64,000 nt of DNA from Malachius bipustulatus (GCA_910589415.1 OU342637.1:24713162-24777161), one strand, 5' to 3'; positions 46,151 to 59,794 are shown, counted from the stretch's first letter. The notes: generated by a model from the letters alone, not told the origin. Numbers and translations are program-made.

Positions 46151-46986
46151 TACAGTGTGGAAGAGCCAAATGGAATAAATTCGATAATAAATCAATGCAG
46201 ATGCAATTCGATTAGTATTTTTGGTTGCGCATTTTTTTCAATGAAAACTTTTTATACAGGGTGTGTCGTGTAACAGTGCTCAATACCAACTTTCTTCTTT
46301 CAAATCAAACACCCTGTATATTATTACATTTTCAGATTGCCTGAAAAAATGTAATAATAATGGTGTTTATAATTCAAATTTGTAACGAGTGATTTTTGAG
46401 TTATAAACAAATGAAAATTGCAATTTTTAATTTTCAAAACAGTGTGTACACCGATAACGGCTCAAGATGTCGGAAAACGGCTCACATGTCCCTATCTTAA
46501 CTTTTTATTTAGAGCTCTATTAGGTAGCTTAAATTTTTATACAGGGTGATGAAAATTATCAGATTTTTAATCACCCTGTATAAAAATTTCATCCACACAA
46601 TAGGATACTACATGAAAAATTAGGATAGAGACATGTAAGCCGTTTTCCGACATCTTGAGCCGTTATTAGTGTACACTGTTTTGAAAATTAAAAATTGCTA
46701 TTTTCATTTGCTTATAACTCAAAAATCACTCGTTACAAATTTGAATTATAAACACCATTATTATTACATTTTTCAGGCAATCTGAAAATGTAATAACATA
46801 TAGGGTGTTTGATTTAAAAGAAGAAAGTTGGTATTGAGCACTGTTACACGACACACCCTGTATAAAAAGTTTTCATTAAAAAAAATGCGCAACCAAAAAT
46901 ACTAATCGACGTGTCCGAGCGTTTTTTCGCAACCATCTCCATTGATTTATTATCGAATTTATTCCATTTGGGTTTTCCACACTGTA
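46151..46986. mobile_element. Large foldback element, 836 bp, TA duplication
   Basis: The two halves (about 46151-46550 and 46575-46986) are near-perfect reverse complements around a centre at about 46560. TIRs start TACAGTGTGG and end CCACACTGTA. TA dinucleotides flank both ends (46149-46150 and 46987-46988), as in Tc1/mariner-type insertions. Internal subterminal repeats ACAGGGTG occur at several positions facing both ways. There is no transposase frame. Single-stranded, the sequence would fold into one hairpin with arms of about 400 nt. Confidence 0.85.
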
Positions 46987-46988
46987 TA

Positions 46989-49087
46989 TTATTTTACATG
47001 CTTTAATAACGTCTTGCTTATACATACATCTACAAAGTTTTCCGCCCTAACAAGCTTGATAAGTGCAGAAACAAAAGTAAAGGTCAGTCTCTTCACGAGA
47101 CTTTTAACAAGCACACATCATCGTTCTCATAAACTGGAAAACTTGCAAGATGGCGTAAGGGCTTGAATTTGCAAACTCCACGGGATTAAAAATGGCCCTC
47201 AGCGAGGCTGATCTCTTTGGAGAGTACTCGACGTCTTATATTCTCTATAAAACTTCACCCCGGGGAAAATTACGTTGTAGAGCATAATAGAAAACTGATC
47301 ATCGATAGGAGGAATTTCATGCCGAACAAGCTTTAAAATTGGGACACGCTATGCTTTAAAGATTCTGATTCTGTCGCGAGATATTATTATAAAGTAAACT
47401 ATCTACTGAGATTTTTTCCACGAGAAAGAAAAATATAATAATAGAGAAGTCTACTAAAATCCACAGTAAGCGAACCTGCAGCCTCAGCCCTTTGTTACGA
47501 TTTATCTTATTCAACAAAAATTTGCTTACGCGGCAACTCTCAAAAGCGTCTTATTAAAACCCGGATCGATAGCTTTGTTGTTTGTATCCAACTTTGAAAA
47601 AGTGCTCACCATGCGATGGCTGAAGCGATAAATTATTCAGTAAATTGCCATAACAAGGAAGGTCATCAGAAGTCTGGTTAGGGCCCGAAGTGGGAAAAAT
47701 AAGGAGGAATTCCAGGTCAATGGGGTCTTTATGTTCGACATGAAAGAGAGATCTTGCTCGAATCTGGCGGGGGTTGTCTTATGAAAAGAGTTCTAATTTG
47801 GAATTCGATTCAACGGATACAGATTTATAGCTTTTGAGTTGAATTTTGTGTTATTGTCTCAATCTAAGACTTGTTCTTGCACTTGGAGCTAATAGCTAGT
47901 TCATCTTTGCTGATGCATGGGAATTCTTATCATTTTATCATGTATTTGATCTTTACAAATAGTTTCTGCAGATTTATACTGTTAATGTTTGTTTTGTCTT
48001 TCCTAAACTTGGAAAAAGTATCATCAAGATACTACAAGAATGTAAAAAAAAAACTCCTGAACGCATTGTATTACGCGGGACCTCATTCCACTGAGGGACT
48101 CTGTAACAGTTCGCCGGGTGTATCCCACAAAAAAATCGAGTCCTCGGTGTAAATGAGGACTCGAAATAAAAAATAAATCACATTTAAGCTTGCAAAATCT
48201 GACTGGTTACGGTATGGGTGTATTACGACTGATAAGTCGATCAATATAGCTCTCTTTCACTAAACCGGGTGCTTCAGAAATTTTTCAACAAACACATCCT
48301 TGCTGAAAACTGTAAGTTTTTCTGCTGGAGCATATCAACATTTCCTCCCACATATTTATGAGTGCCTAATTTAAATTCAAGCTAGTTCTCTTCCTATTTA
48401 CTCGTTCGCAAGTCTAAATGTAGTTTTTATTTCCTTTAATAAACAAGAGTATTCCATGCTTCATGAAAGTTTAAAAAAATAAAAAATACACAGCGATTTT
48501 ATGTTTCCGCCAGACAAGACGTACAAACGCGAATGGTATATTGCATCTCAAAAGTTGAAACCTTTCCACGGAAAAAGGAACTATAAACTGATGATTTCGG
48601 AAGTTTTTCATTTCTGTCTAAAGTTTTCTATAACAATGGTCCTAAACAGTTCTTCAGCTGAAAAAACCGGATCAAAAATAAAACCAATAGCGCGAGCTTA
48701 TAGCCGACGGTGCATTTACTAAAGGCGCAGTGGAAACTAAAACTGGAAACTTTTATGGAACTCGGGTTTGCTAGAAGAGCTAAAACTGCTTAGGCACTTG
48801 AAAAAGTGTGAGCTTCGTGGATTGCTTTCTAAACCGCCGAGAATTGTTTCCATGCTATATATGGAGGTGAGGACTTTTACTTCCATTGATTTTCCTTTCA
48901 TGGAAATACTCACCAAGATAGAATAATAATAATTATTATATCCGATGTAAAGAGCACTTTTTAGCATTCCCGTTCACTCTGTATAAATATCCAATTTCCC
49001 GCTTCCTAATCCTAAATATTTGCTGATAAGGAATCAATTAATTTAATTAAATATAAATGCAATTGCTTTTGTTCTCTGACTTTCCAG
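46989..49087. other. Non-coding, nothing recognised
   Basis: AT-rich. Open frames at 47871-48152 and 48501-48722 (plus) show no domain or splice context. Confidence 0.35.
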
Positions 49088-49180
49088 GACAGAGACTTAA
49101 TCAAATTTAGAGCTTTGTATCTGCTTGGAGGTCTGAAATTCCCTTTGATGAATTATAAGTCGAGCACTAAACTAATGGCG
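49088..49180 (+). other. Possible coding exon, plus strand
   Basis: A good acceptor tract (TTTTGTTCTCTGACTTTCCAG) ends at 49087 and a donor GCG|GTGAGTAAC begins at 49181. The 93-nt interval is open in one frame for exactly 31 codons (starts DRDLIKFRALYLLGGL). The other two frames contain stops. The peptide is not recognised and no neighbouring exon was found, so this could be chance. Confidence 0.25.
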
Positions 49181-51514
49181 GTGAGTAACATAGTGGCTTT
49201 TGTTAATTTAATTGATTACTTCTGTCTCCCGACTTATTGAAATTTTGCGATTCAACCACTTTAATTATCGGATAGATGAATTCTTGCGCTCGGTACGATG
49301 AGAACACTCCTCTAAAGAAGCTCGGCAAGTTTTCGGTGAATAGAAAACCCAAGCTGGCTTCTTAGAAAGACACTAACGCTATTTATTTTAATTGAGTTCA
49401 TTGAAAACGGTGTTTAAATAAAAGTGTCAAAGAAAAAAAAAGTTTCACTAACGCTTTTTACTACGTTTTTTCCACTCGCTTTATTTTCTGCCGGTCTGTT
49501 TGTCCACAAATCTTGCAATCGATTTCAAAATAACTGCCCGAAGAGCTACAGACTTGAAGCTTTAAACTGTTCTGCAAGGATTCGAAAAAAAAACCGACCG
49601 CTAAAGAGAGAGTAAAAAATTTTCAGCGCCATCTTGCGATACATCTTCTTATAGATTTTGAGTCGCTGATTACGATGGTGAAAACCGTTTGTCGATACGA
49701 TGGACAGTAAAAAAGTTTCGAGTATCGACATCGCTAAAATCCGTTAAAAGGCCATATGCATGACGGAAAAATCAATTTTTCGAGCTACTGATCTCTTCAA
49801 GATGTTGAAAATCGACTACAAAGGTCCATATTGAATTATTTTAACTCGCTTTCCTCTCTCTTGGTCTATCTGCGGTACAAATCTTACAATCGATTTTTAT
49901 ACTAACTTCCCGAAGAGCTCTGGTTGAATCAACTTTACTCTCTACACACTTTACTATTATCTATTGCACGAGCCCCACGTTTATCGTTTCAAGTCTATTA
50001 AATATAAGTTATTCAAAGTATTTACGGTTTATTATGTTAGTAGCGACTTTTGATTATGATATTCCTTAAATTTCCCTTACAAAAAGACAAGAAATTAAAT
50101 GAAATTCAATATTCAATGTGACTTGAAATGAAAGACGACCGGGAGAGCCAGCACCGGTTTTCATATTCTCCGTTTCCGTAAAAGTTTTTCAATTAAGAAT
50201 TGCTGAATTTGTAATTATTTTGTTGTAAATACGGACTTTTAAAATGATTCTTCGAGTTTCTTCGAGCAATAAGAATAAGAGTGAGTTTTTAGGGACGTTG
50301 AGTTTTCATTACTGTATAATATTTTCAATTCAAACTTTATTACTTTATTAGAGTAAGGTATACGTAATTCGAAACGAGCTTTTTATTCAAATGCCTCTAC
50401 TAAGGTCCCTTTTTGTTCAAATTTTAAACTTTTACCTCGAGAAAAAGTTAAATGAAAATTCCATGTAGTCATTTTATGGTCTCATTATAACGAATCATAA
50501 TAGAGGTCCTCTCTCCACGAGTATTAAGAATATGTAACCTTAAATTAAATTTAAAATTTCCGAAATCCAATTAACTCTTTCAGGAATAATTGCAAAGGCG
50601 AACGTTGTTACGGATTAATTTCGTTTTAACGAATCTGTAAATTTTTTTCTGTTATTCATAATCTCACGACTATTACTACTGTTTCCTTGAATCTCACACT
50701 ACTATCGTTTTCCTATATCGCTTATTTACTATCGCTTCCTTATTCGCTAACTACTTCGCAGTCTACACTGAACTGAACTCGCGTCGCTCCTAGCTTTGTT
50801 TATATACACTCTTAGTGTTCTTCTGGAATGAGCTTCCAGAACTCCGAATTAGGTATCTAATTTCTATGTTGAATAATTTCATAATATATTGAGATCTAAA
50901 TTTGAATCAAGTCGCCATGCTTTGGTGATAAATGGAAATTTAAGACAACTGTTTAAGTGTTTGCCAGAAATTTCAGACTCGTTGTGAAATTTTTAGTTAT
51001 TTGTTGCTCAAATGCGCAACGTTCCAAATGCGAAAAATTTCTCTTTCTTGCCATTTCTAAATTTGGAAACCTCATTTGCAAAACTTTCGGGCCAAGCTTC
51101 AAGAGTGCCAGCAGCAAGAATGCTGATATAAGAAGAGCTGCTTATATGGGAACCATATGCATTTATACCTCGCATAGTTAAATAGATGATGGCAAAATGT
51201 ATTTGCCCTGAAACAGAATTAGTTTTAGACCAAAACAACAGAACGCCAAGAAAGGTCTTCTCTGCCTACTGGTTTCTTGGACCAAGCAGTTCCAGGACTA
51301 CACGACGAGTCTATTGTGCGAGTGCCAGGCACCTGAAGGTCTTCTTTATTTAAAAACCGATAATTATATGGAGATTCTGGATCTCACGCAACCTTTCAAG
51401 GAGTTCCAGTTTAAGAGTTCACTCCAGAAGTCAAAATTCTGTACAGAGAGGCAACTTTGCAATGCTGCTGGTTGAGCCGAAGAATTCATAACATCGCTAG
51501 GATGCTGTTTCTTT
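49181..51514. other. Non-coding; 371-bp spaced repeat at 49470-49915
   Basis: TTGCAATCGATTT...CTGCCCGAAGAGCT near 49511 recurs as TTACAATCGATTT...CTTCCCGAAGAGCT near 49882 (spacing 371), each preceded by ACTCGCTTT. This is a diverged two-copy tandem duplication. Nothing else was recognised. Confidence 0.4.
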
Positions 51515-51960
51515 ATAGGTCGCATTTTGATACCACAAGTAACTAGTCAGAAATAAAATTAATGCGTCATAACTCCCTATGATTCTTACTGGGTCTACAA
51601 AATGACTAATTCTGTAGATTCCAGATGGAGGGTGAAGAAACCTCAAAACATCTTCTGAACGAGTGTTAGCAGTACCAGTGGAAGATTCCCCTGCCTAGGT
51701 TTCTACTAACCAGTGGAAAAAGGTTTATTCTCTTCAGAAGCATCGAAAGTCCCGAATTTTTGGGGCAGCTCACAGATAAATGCGCCAGTTTGAGGTATCT
51801 TTTTTGGTCATATTTTGGTGCCACAAGTAAACTCTCATCACAGATTGAGAGTTTACACAGATCACTAATTAGGCAGATTGGTCCACAAAAGGAATAAATC
51901 TGTAGATTCTAGATGGAGGGGGAAGAAACCCCAATACATCTTCTGATCGAGTGTCAGTAG
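51515..51960. repeat. Two-copy tandem repeat, about 288 bp
   Basis: TCTGTAGATTCYAGATGGAGG followed by GAAGAAACC and CATCTTCTGA-CGAGTGT occurs at 51611 and 51899. Upstream blocks GGTCRYATTTTGRTRCCACAAGTAA also pair. The middle of the unit is more diverged. Confidence 0.6.
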
Positions 51961-53741
51961 TACAATAATTCCATATGATGCATCCAGCTGCATACGATGG
52001 TTGGTTGCTAGCTACCAAGCATCTTCTCTACCATGCACCCTCCATGCACAAGCACAATACCTTGGATTGGGGTAGTGATACCTCATCCATAGCGAGGAGG
52101 TTAAGCGCAGCCTTCGTTACCCTGACGTCAATAACCTGAGTCAGATCCTGGGAGTGGTGTAGAGCAGGGGTAATTGTGCAACTTATCAGTTTTTGTCACT
52201 TTTTTATCTGGTTAGTCGAGGTATTCATAAGTGCCATCTTGATCTTGATTTGTTGATCTTGGGCATAAGAATAATGACTTGTTCACTGCTTGCCAAGGGG
52301 CCTTGGGGGTCCAAATAATGTGTTAGTGTAGGTTATTTTTCTCAAGGTGTTGACAGTAATTGTATCTTACAATTCGAAAAGTTTTTATTTAAAGAGTCTC
52401 AATCTGAAGAGGAGATAATCTTTTAGAGTATTAATGTGAAGAAAAAATTATTGCTCCTTTGAATAAAAAATGAAAATAAATTTTTAGAGAATTCTGATGG
52501 GCGCGTTTATCAGTTTTTCAATTATTGCCAAAAATTTAATAGACCTATTATTCAGAACTATCTAGAACTTAACATCAGAGATGTGCATCTAAGGCATTAT
52601 CTCAATAACTCACTGGAGCGATCAGGGAGTAATGTTGAAAAGTGTGTTTTCAAAAAGTAAGTTTTAAACTTCTATAAAGTATCTAAATTATTTCCAGCGG
52701 AAGTAACGGGGAACTTTTCGAGTTTTCGAGACAGACTCCTCCGGAGCGGTCGACTATCTGCGCGATTATATTCTCAGAAGCCAAAGTTTTTATGCTGACA
52801 AATTGTCGACCAATTAAAGCGGTACCCATTATCGAGTGAGAACAAAGGGAACGTCTAGTGATACTTTATAGAAACGCTGCTCAGGATTATTACATCCTGG
52901 TCAATTAATAACTGAACAATCTGAAAGTTTGGAACAAACAATAACTTTAATAATTCAGATCGTTCTCGAGATTACTCTTTTTTTCTTTCGAGTTATTTCA
53001 GTTGAGGGGGAGAAATAATTTCAATGAAACGTTTCCAGTAAACCTATCATTCTTCAGGTGATACCTACGTCATATGAAGAAACAGAAAGTCTCATGCAGA
53101 AAATCGTGAATAACATAAATAACTTAATTCTTGAAGAGTAATTCAAGAAATAACGAAATCAAATGTACCTGATATGAATTTGGTGTTAATTACAAAATTA
53201 TGAGACCGTGACTCGTGACATGTATCTATCCACCAGCAAAATCACCATATTGCATTGCATAAGAAATAATTATTCCAGCCGCTATTCTAGAGGCTTGTTC
53301 AGGAAACTAATAATAAGTCGTTTTATCGTGTAAGTTGGACTTGACTCATTATTATCACTAAATATTATGTCAGTTTTATTGTTGTTATTAAATAAATTAA
53401 TTTAATGACACATTCAGTTCTGCAGGTACAAGGTAAGTATAGTTAGAGAAGCGCCGACATGTTGAGAGTTGACCTCAAGGCGCTTTCTTGTCTTTAATTA
53501 TTATTTATTATTTTATGACAATAATATGGGAGAAACATAGGTAGGTATCTATAAGAAGTCGTGGAGGCTAGTTATTATTTTAATTTAAATAACTTCCGTT
53601 TTTTTTTCTTACATGAATAATGCTGGTTGTATATTCTATGTTGTAAACGGTCTTTCAATGTCTCTTCATTGTGATTAAATATCATTCAAGGCTAGCTGCG
53701 TATAAATATTTGCTTCAATAATCCTTATGTAGTGTCCAAAA
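51961..53741. other. Non-coding, nothing recognised
   Basis: AT-rich with short scattered frames only. Confidence 0.35.
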
Positions 53742-54243
53742 ATTTGACATGGTATTCCCTACGTTGTGTGATTTAATTATTTCCAAACCACCCGTGTTAA
53801 ACGTAACCCTGATCAACAAAAATTCCCTACTCACATAAATAAGACCTCCGTGCTCCATATAATTGATAAAACTCCGGCTTTTTCCCTCAGTACGTAGAGA
53901 AAAAAGAGCGAAAAAGTATAATAGATAAAGAAGGGGTTCACACATTTATTTACTTTCAATTTATTTCCCGAAATTTTGACATGATAGTCCCTACGTTGTG
54001 TGATTTATTTATTCCCAGACCACTCTTGTTAAACGTAACCCTGATCAACAAAAATTCCCTACTCACATAAATAAGACCTCCGTGCTCCATATAATTGATA
54101 AAACTCCGGCTTTTTCCCTCAGTACGTAGAGAAAAAAGAGCGAAAAAGTATAATAAATAAAGAAGGGGCTCACACATTTATTTTCTTTCAATTTATTTCC
54201 CGAAAATATGACATGGTAGTTCCTACGTTGTGTGATTTATTTT
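53742..54243. repeat. Tandem repeat, 232-bp unit, 2.2 copies
   Basis: TTGACAT starts at 53744 and 53976, and the third, partial unit has TGACATGG at 54209 against 53977. ACGTAACCCTGATCAAC (53801, 54033) and TACGTAGAGAAAAAAGAGCG (53891, 54123) also repeat at exactly 232 bp. Copies 1 and 2 are very similar with no length change. The minus strand gives the same short open frame in each copy, without a known motif. Confidence 0.9.
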
Positions 54244-55049
54244 TACGTGCTCAAGAAGCGAGAGGAAAAGCGCAACTAACATGAAAGATAACACCAAAAA
54301 ACATGTTTTTATTACTAGTTAAGGTGTGCTCGATTATAAACTAGCGCGCTGCTAATTTCTCCTGGAATAATGAAGTCTGCTGCTTTATTTCTCTCAGCAT
54401 CGCAATAAAATTAACGAAAGATGAATCCGTGATTTGCAAGTTTACTGCACAGCTCTGAGCGTAACACAGCTGGATTCGTTCAATTGTACCTGCTTACAGT
54501 TGCATTAAAGTAAGGATTAATGAAGTTCAGTTCAAACATGCCCCCGCAGACTCTGTCTCTCATTAATTGGAAATTAATATTCGCAATCACGGCTGAATAA
54601 TTCAGTCGGGAATTATCATTCATTTATGAAACTCTAACGACCGAGTTTAATATTTTGTTCTGTTTGGAGTTGTTTCTCCGGGCAACATCAGTTCAAAACA
54701 CTCGAAACGGTTTATGTCGAATTGGATTCTTATTCTCTCAGTAAACGAAACTTCGTTATGCATGAAGGGACTTTCAATTTGAGTTTCGAGATGTTCGTAA
54801 TTATTTTGTATTGTTTTATAGAAGTTTCCATCCGACCAACAATTGGATATCTGTATATACAGTGTGTCCATTGATAGGGTCATGAAGAGGAAAAACTTTC
54901 CTTATACCATATTATTTTACCAAGAAAAGTAATTTTTATCAAAAAATCTGCTACCCGAAAAACCTCTGAAACCAGATTTAGATTTTCTCTTCAACGTAAA
55001 AGGTGTCATAAGAAATACATGGTAATTTTTTTTTCTTTTTTTTTCTTTG
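54244..55049. other. Non-coding; possible DNA-element end at 54860
   Basis: TATATACAGTGTGTCCATTG near 54857 resembles the terminus of a TACAGTG/GTGTCC-type insect MITE. The opposite end was not identified. The rest shows nothing. Confidence 0.3.
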
Positions 55050-55725
55050 GTAAGAAAAAGATTTGGGAAAGGTTAGAAAAAGCTTTAGGAAAGATTTAGG
55101 AAATGTTGGGAAAATGTTTGGAAAAGTTTGAGAAAGGCTTTGGAAATGTTAGGTAAAGTTTAGGAAAAGAAAAGTGTTACAGAAATTGAGAAACATTCAT
55201 TAAAAGTTAAGGGCTAGGAACAGGTTTAATAAAGATTTGAGAAATGTTGAAAAAATTTAAAGATTTGAGAAACGTTTATGAAAGGTTAAGAAAAGGCTAG
55301 GAAAAGGTTTAGGATAGGATAGGAAAAGTTTAGGAAAGGTTAGTAAAAGGTTAGGGATCGGTTAGGGAAGTGTTAGAGAAATTGGGAAACATTTATGAAA
55401 GGTTAGGGAAGGGTTAGGAACAGGTTGAGTAAAGGTTTGAGAAGTGTTTATAAAATGCTAAAGGTTTGAGAAATGTTAATGAAAGGTTAGAGAAAGGTTA
55501 GGAAAAGGTTCAGGACAAGTTTGGGAAATGTTAGGTAAATGTTTGGAAAAGTTAAGGAAAGATTTGGGTAATGTTAGGGAAACTTTAGGGAGAAGTTAGG
55601 CATTGATTGTGGATAGGTTAGGGATAGGTTAGAGAAGGTTTGAGAAACGTTTATGAAAGGTTAGGGAAAGGTTGGTAAAGGTTTGGGAAATGTTAGGGAA
55701 AGGTTTGCTTCAGAATGGGACGTAA
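55050..55725. repeat. Degenerate C-poor array of GGTTAGGAAAAG-like units
   Basis: About 670 bp composed almost wholly of A, G and T on the plus strand, built from irregular short units of the type GGTTAGG-AAAGG-TTTGGGAAATG. About 18 TTAGG pentamers occur, but they are not head-to-tail, unlike the arthropod telomere repeat. Larger sub-blocks recur, for example GAGAAACGTTTATGAAAGGTTA near 55270 and 55645. Confidence 0.8.
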
Positions 55726-56047
55726 TTTTGTGTGATCAGCTGACAGCGACACTGATCGGAAGAACAATCCGGTTGACCCGTACAGTCCTTAGTTTTCTCA
55801 CAAAATGCGAACTAAAAAATCTAAAAAATCGCTAATCTCAACTTTTAAAGGTTATATCTTGATAATGCAGAATCTTAGGATAAAACGACGTTCAGTTTCG
55901 GATGTGTCATTGTCTAATACGTCTTCTAGCAAAATTTCAACGTGATCTTTCACCTATATCTCGAAGAAGGAGACAGCTACAGGGGAACCGATTGCAGTTG
56001 TCTACTACTTCAAATAATTGATTGAGATATTGCATTTACCTCGAATT

Positions 56048-56078
<31 letters not shown>

Positions 56079-59000
56079 ATTTATTTTTAAAAGAACTCGA
56101 CTAGTCCTCCCAACGTATTTCTGGTGAAAAATTGGTGAAAAAGAGTTTGGGAGGGGCCCTGTTGAGGGGCCCTGTTGATGTCTGGTTTATTTCCACTGAA
56201 AAGACTAATTTACGTCACCTCTTAAGCGTCATTAAAAGATTTTTGAAGACCCTTGGAATGTCTGTTTTATATTGAAACTTCCATATTGATTATGGCAATA
56301 AACTTATTATTTAATAGATTTAATAGTGAGCAGATTTTCCACCGGGAAAGCCTAAATAAGTTCCAATATCTCCCATCAACAATAGGTAATAATTCTATTG
56401 AGTATAGCTACTTTATTAAACTTAAAAATCGGAATGTCAATAATATTATCTTATACAGTTTGGAAATAGAGATCAAAACTTATTGTCCTGGTTTCGATAC
56501 GTTTATAGGTTTCGCCACGACACGACATGCATCGACATGATAAGCACTTAGTTGGGTGATCCTGCAGCTGTGTTTGTTTCCTTGACAGCTTGAGCCAGGA
56601 TAAGCCTGAGTGGAGAGCGGCACGACAAAAGGCAGTTATAAAGATGAAAAAGGGAAACGAAACGGCGGAGGAATATTGAGCTATGGGTTCTGTGCCACGT
56701 ATAATGGAATACCACATAATTTTAACTGTCACTATCGACTTTCTACCCGTCTCTCACCCTCACCTACACTCCTCGATTCTTGCGTTGCGGGGAAATGCGG
56801 AAATATATTCGTCTAGAACACCTGTACGGCCTATTTCTCCACTGGGGCTCATAATATGCGGTAGCAATATATTAGTAATTTATTTTATATACAGAGTGTT
56901 TTATGCTATGGCCCATATACATCTGGACGCAGTGCCACGATTTTGAGAATTAAATCTTACTCTACAATTGTCTTTTTTATAAAACTAGTGGTGTTGGTAA
57001 ATTGACGCTGCAATAGTTAAACAAGTAATGTTTATCAACAACACCTGTAACTCTGTACACTGGCATTGAACTATAATGATGTATTTACTAGAATTAGAAT
57101 CAGGACATGGAGAGAGAGAGAGCGAGAGAATTCAAGAGAGAGAGAGAGATATTATTTTATAAAAAAATCGTTTTTAAGACGTTTTGTTGGGGAGGCGACA
57201 TTGTTGCTTTGGGGTGATGATGCTGATGATGCGAGCGACTGGGTCGTGACTTGAAGAAGCTTGCACGAAAATTAATGAACTAGGAATTAAAAAAATCCCC
57301 CCTCGCTTAATTATTTTGTTTATCATTACATTTTTCGTTAATTAATCTCAAATTCATGATGTCTTTCTTATCATTAATTATTAATTCAATGAGTTCTTAA
57401 TGACTCAATTATTGTGGCTTTAGCTAATTAAGGCTTCGTTGTTCATAAAGTAAACTGGGAAGTTTTAACGAACTCGTTAAATAACTTCAAGTTTATAATT
57501 TCTGTACTAAATAAGTGTCCAACATTTTAGCAGTTCTTTAGTTCCAGTTCCTCTTGCTCTCTCACCCCTAAAAGGAAAGTTTCTACCCCTTTTTCCAGAC
57601 TTTATTCACGACCGACCGAGAAAGGCCATAATTAAAAATTCTTATACCATTTTGTAAGAAGACAACAAAACAACAACAACAACCAGAAATTGTTTTGCGT
57701 GTACGCCTAATTATTTCCAATTTCTTATTCCTTCAAGGATTGTTAATCATATAGCATATAGCGCTTGCATGCATGATGATGGCGATCTCTCTTATACTAT
57801 TTCGATTACCTAATTATTATTCAACGAAGAAGAAGAATCCATTAAATGTTGTAATAAATTTACCATACCAATCACGTTTAGATAACCCAGTTTGTAAATC
57901 TCGAAAAGTGCAGTCTCAGCTCTCCTAGAATTCTCCTAGAGCAAGTGAATCATAACAGCGAAAGCGAAATCTCGTATTTCCTCCAGATAATTTTTACCTT
58001 GCCGTTGAATTATTGCCTACCAATTAGAGAGAGATACAAGCAATTAACTTCCCAGTTAAAGGCCGGTCAATACTCGACAAATAAAGGATTCATGGTCTCG
58101 AGGATTTGTATGAGACAATGGCCCTTGAAAATCGTTAACTGGTAATATATTCCACTTTGGATGGAGCTTAGTAACTAGAGCAAGGTGCTTTATTGATTCT
58201 AGCTTCCTCCACTTCCTTATTTGATAACTAATATAGATAATAAAGGAATTTTGCACTTAGAAAATATTTTCAAAGACAAGGAAATGAATTGAAGGTAGAT
58301 AAAAATTGGAAGAAAGCAACAGTGAACATTTTTTTTTTGTAACTAGCAATTTTTCTGGAATGCATAATTCATCTAAATCTCAGGAAAAAAAAGCTGAATT
58401 TAATTAGACAATTAGACAAGAGGAGATGGAACTCTCCCCATATGGCCCACCAATTGAACGAACATAAGACAACATGTGTTAGACTCAAACAGCATGCCAC
58501 TTTCTGACAGCCGATCTTTTCTAGCAATACGTGCACTTGCCAATTGTGTTGTTCATTTCTATGGGCCCAACACATAATAGATGTTTAACGCCAAGAAGTC
58601 ATCTTTCAACTTTCTTCCTTTAACCTCACACTAGCTGACTAAGATTGAAGAGAGAGAAGAGGACAAATCTGCGGGAAATGTTTCTCTTCCTCGCGAATCA
58701 TAAAGCGAAGAGTTTTGCGGCCATCGGAATAGACTAGAAGGCCCAAAGTTATTGTTACACTTTCACTATTCAGATCTAGCTTCTCTGAAGGGCATGGTGT
58801 GTGGTTAGGGGTTATAGTAAGACCTAGAGAGAGCCATTCGACTGTAAAACTGCTCTTTTGATGCGAAGTGAGAGAGAAGAGTAACTTATTTTTCTGGGTA
58901 ACCAGTGACTTCCGATATGCCACCGGTATTCTTCAGTTGAAGAAAAGAGACCACCAGGTTCCATAAAATAATCCAAGAATCCAGAAAGATGAAAAAACTA

Positions 59001-59292
59001 TTTTCGTCTTCGTGAAAACTTCGTTTTCAAGCAGTAAGATCAAAGCGTTGGTGAGGTGTTACTCAGAGAAAGATGGCGAAAGTAGGGGACAATTTTGAGA
59101 ACGCGAGCGGTACTGAGAACTTTCTAGTGACAATAAAAGGCTCTAAAAACCTCTGCCCTGAGTAAAGCAACTCATTTAATGGAGGATGCGATAACAGTAG
59201 AGGAAAGGTGGGAAAAAACGTATAGACGTGTTTCAGAGCTCTCGTAAAATAAAATGAATAAATATAATAAATTTATAAATAATTTTTTTTTT
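55726..59292. other. Non-coding with GA microsatellites
   Basis: (GA)n runs lie at 56049-56075 and 57112-57150, both followed by TATT-rich sequence. Nothing gene-like was supported; open frames at 56253-56540 and 56683-56946 have no motif. TATACAGAGTGTTTTATG at 56889 may be a transposon end. Confidence 0.4.
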
Positions 59293-59755
59293 TTTAGAGC
59301 TCTCGTCAAATTGTAACGAGATCTTATGAGCAGGTCCGCTCAGCTAAACCAAGACGGGGTGCCGGAACTTTAAACTATTGTACCCAAACTTTCTTGGTGA
59401 TTTTTGGTGTCTTTCCGGTTATGAATGGGTTTTAGAGCCTCTTATCAAATTGAGCGGGATTTCATGAGCAGGTCAGCTCATCTAAACGGAGACAGGGTGC
59501 CAGAAATTTTGTCCCTAAACTTGCTTGGCCATTTTTGGGCTTCTTCCACTTATAAATGGGTTTAAAGTCCTCTCATCAGAATATGCGGGATCTTATGAGC
59601 AGGTCAGCTTAGCTAAACCGAGACGGAGGGTGCCAGAAATTCTATCCCCAAACGTTTTTTCTTCATTTCAGGTGTTTTCATGTATAAATTTTATATTTTA
59701 TATATTTTATATTTTGTTTCCTGTAATTGGGCTCTTTGTCTGTTGGAAACAATAA

Positions 59756-59794
<39 letters not shown>

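Noticed and set aside
55050..55725. Interstitial telomere array
   Set aside because: TTAGG strings are not head-to-tail and spacers are irregular; kept only as a degenerate repeat.
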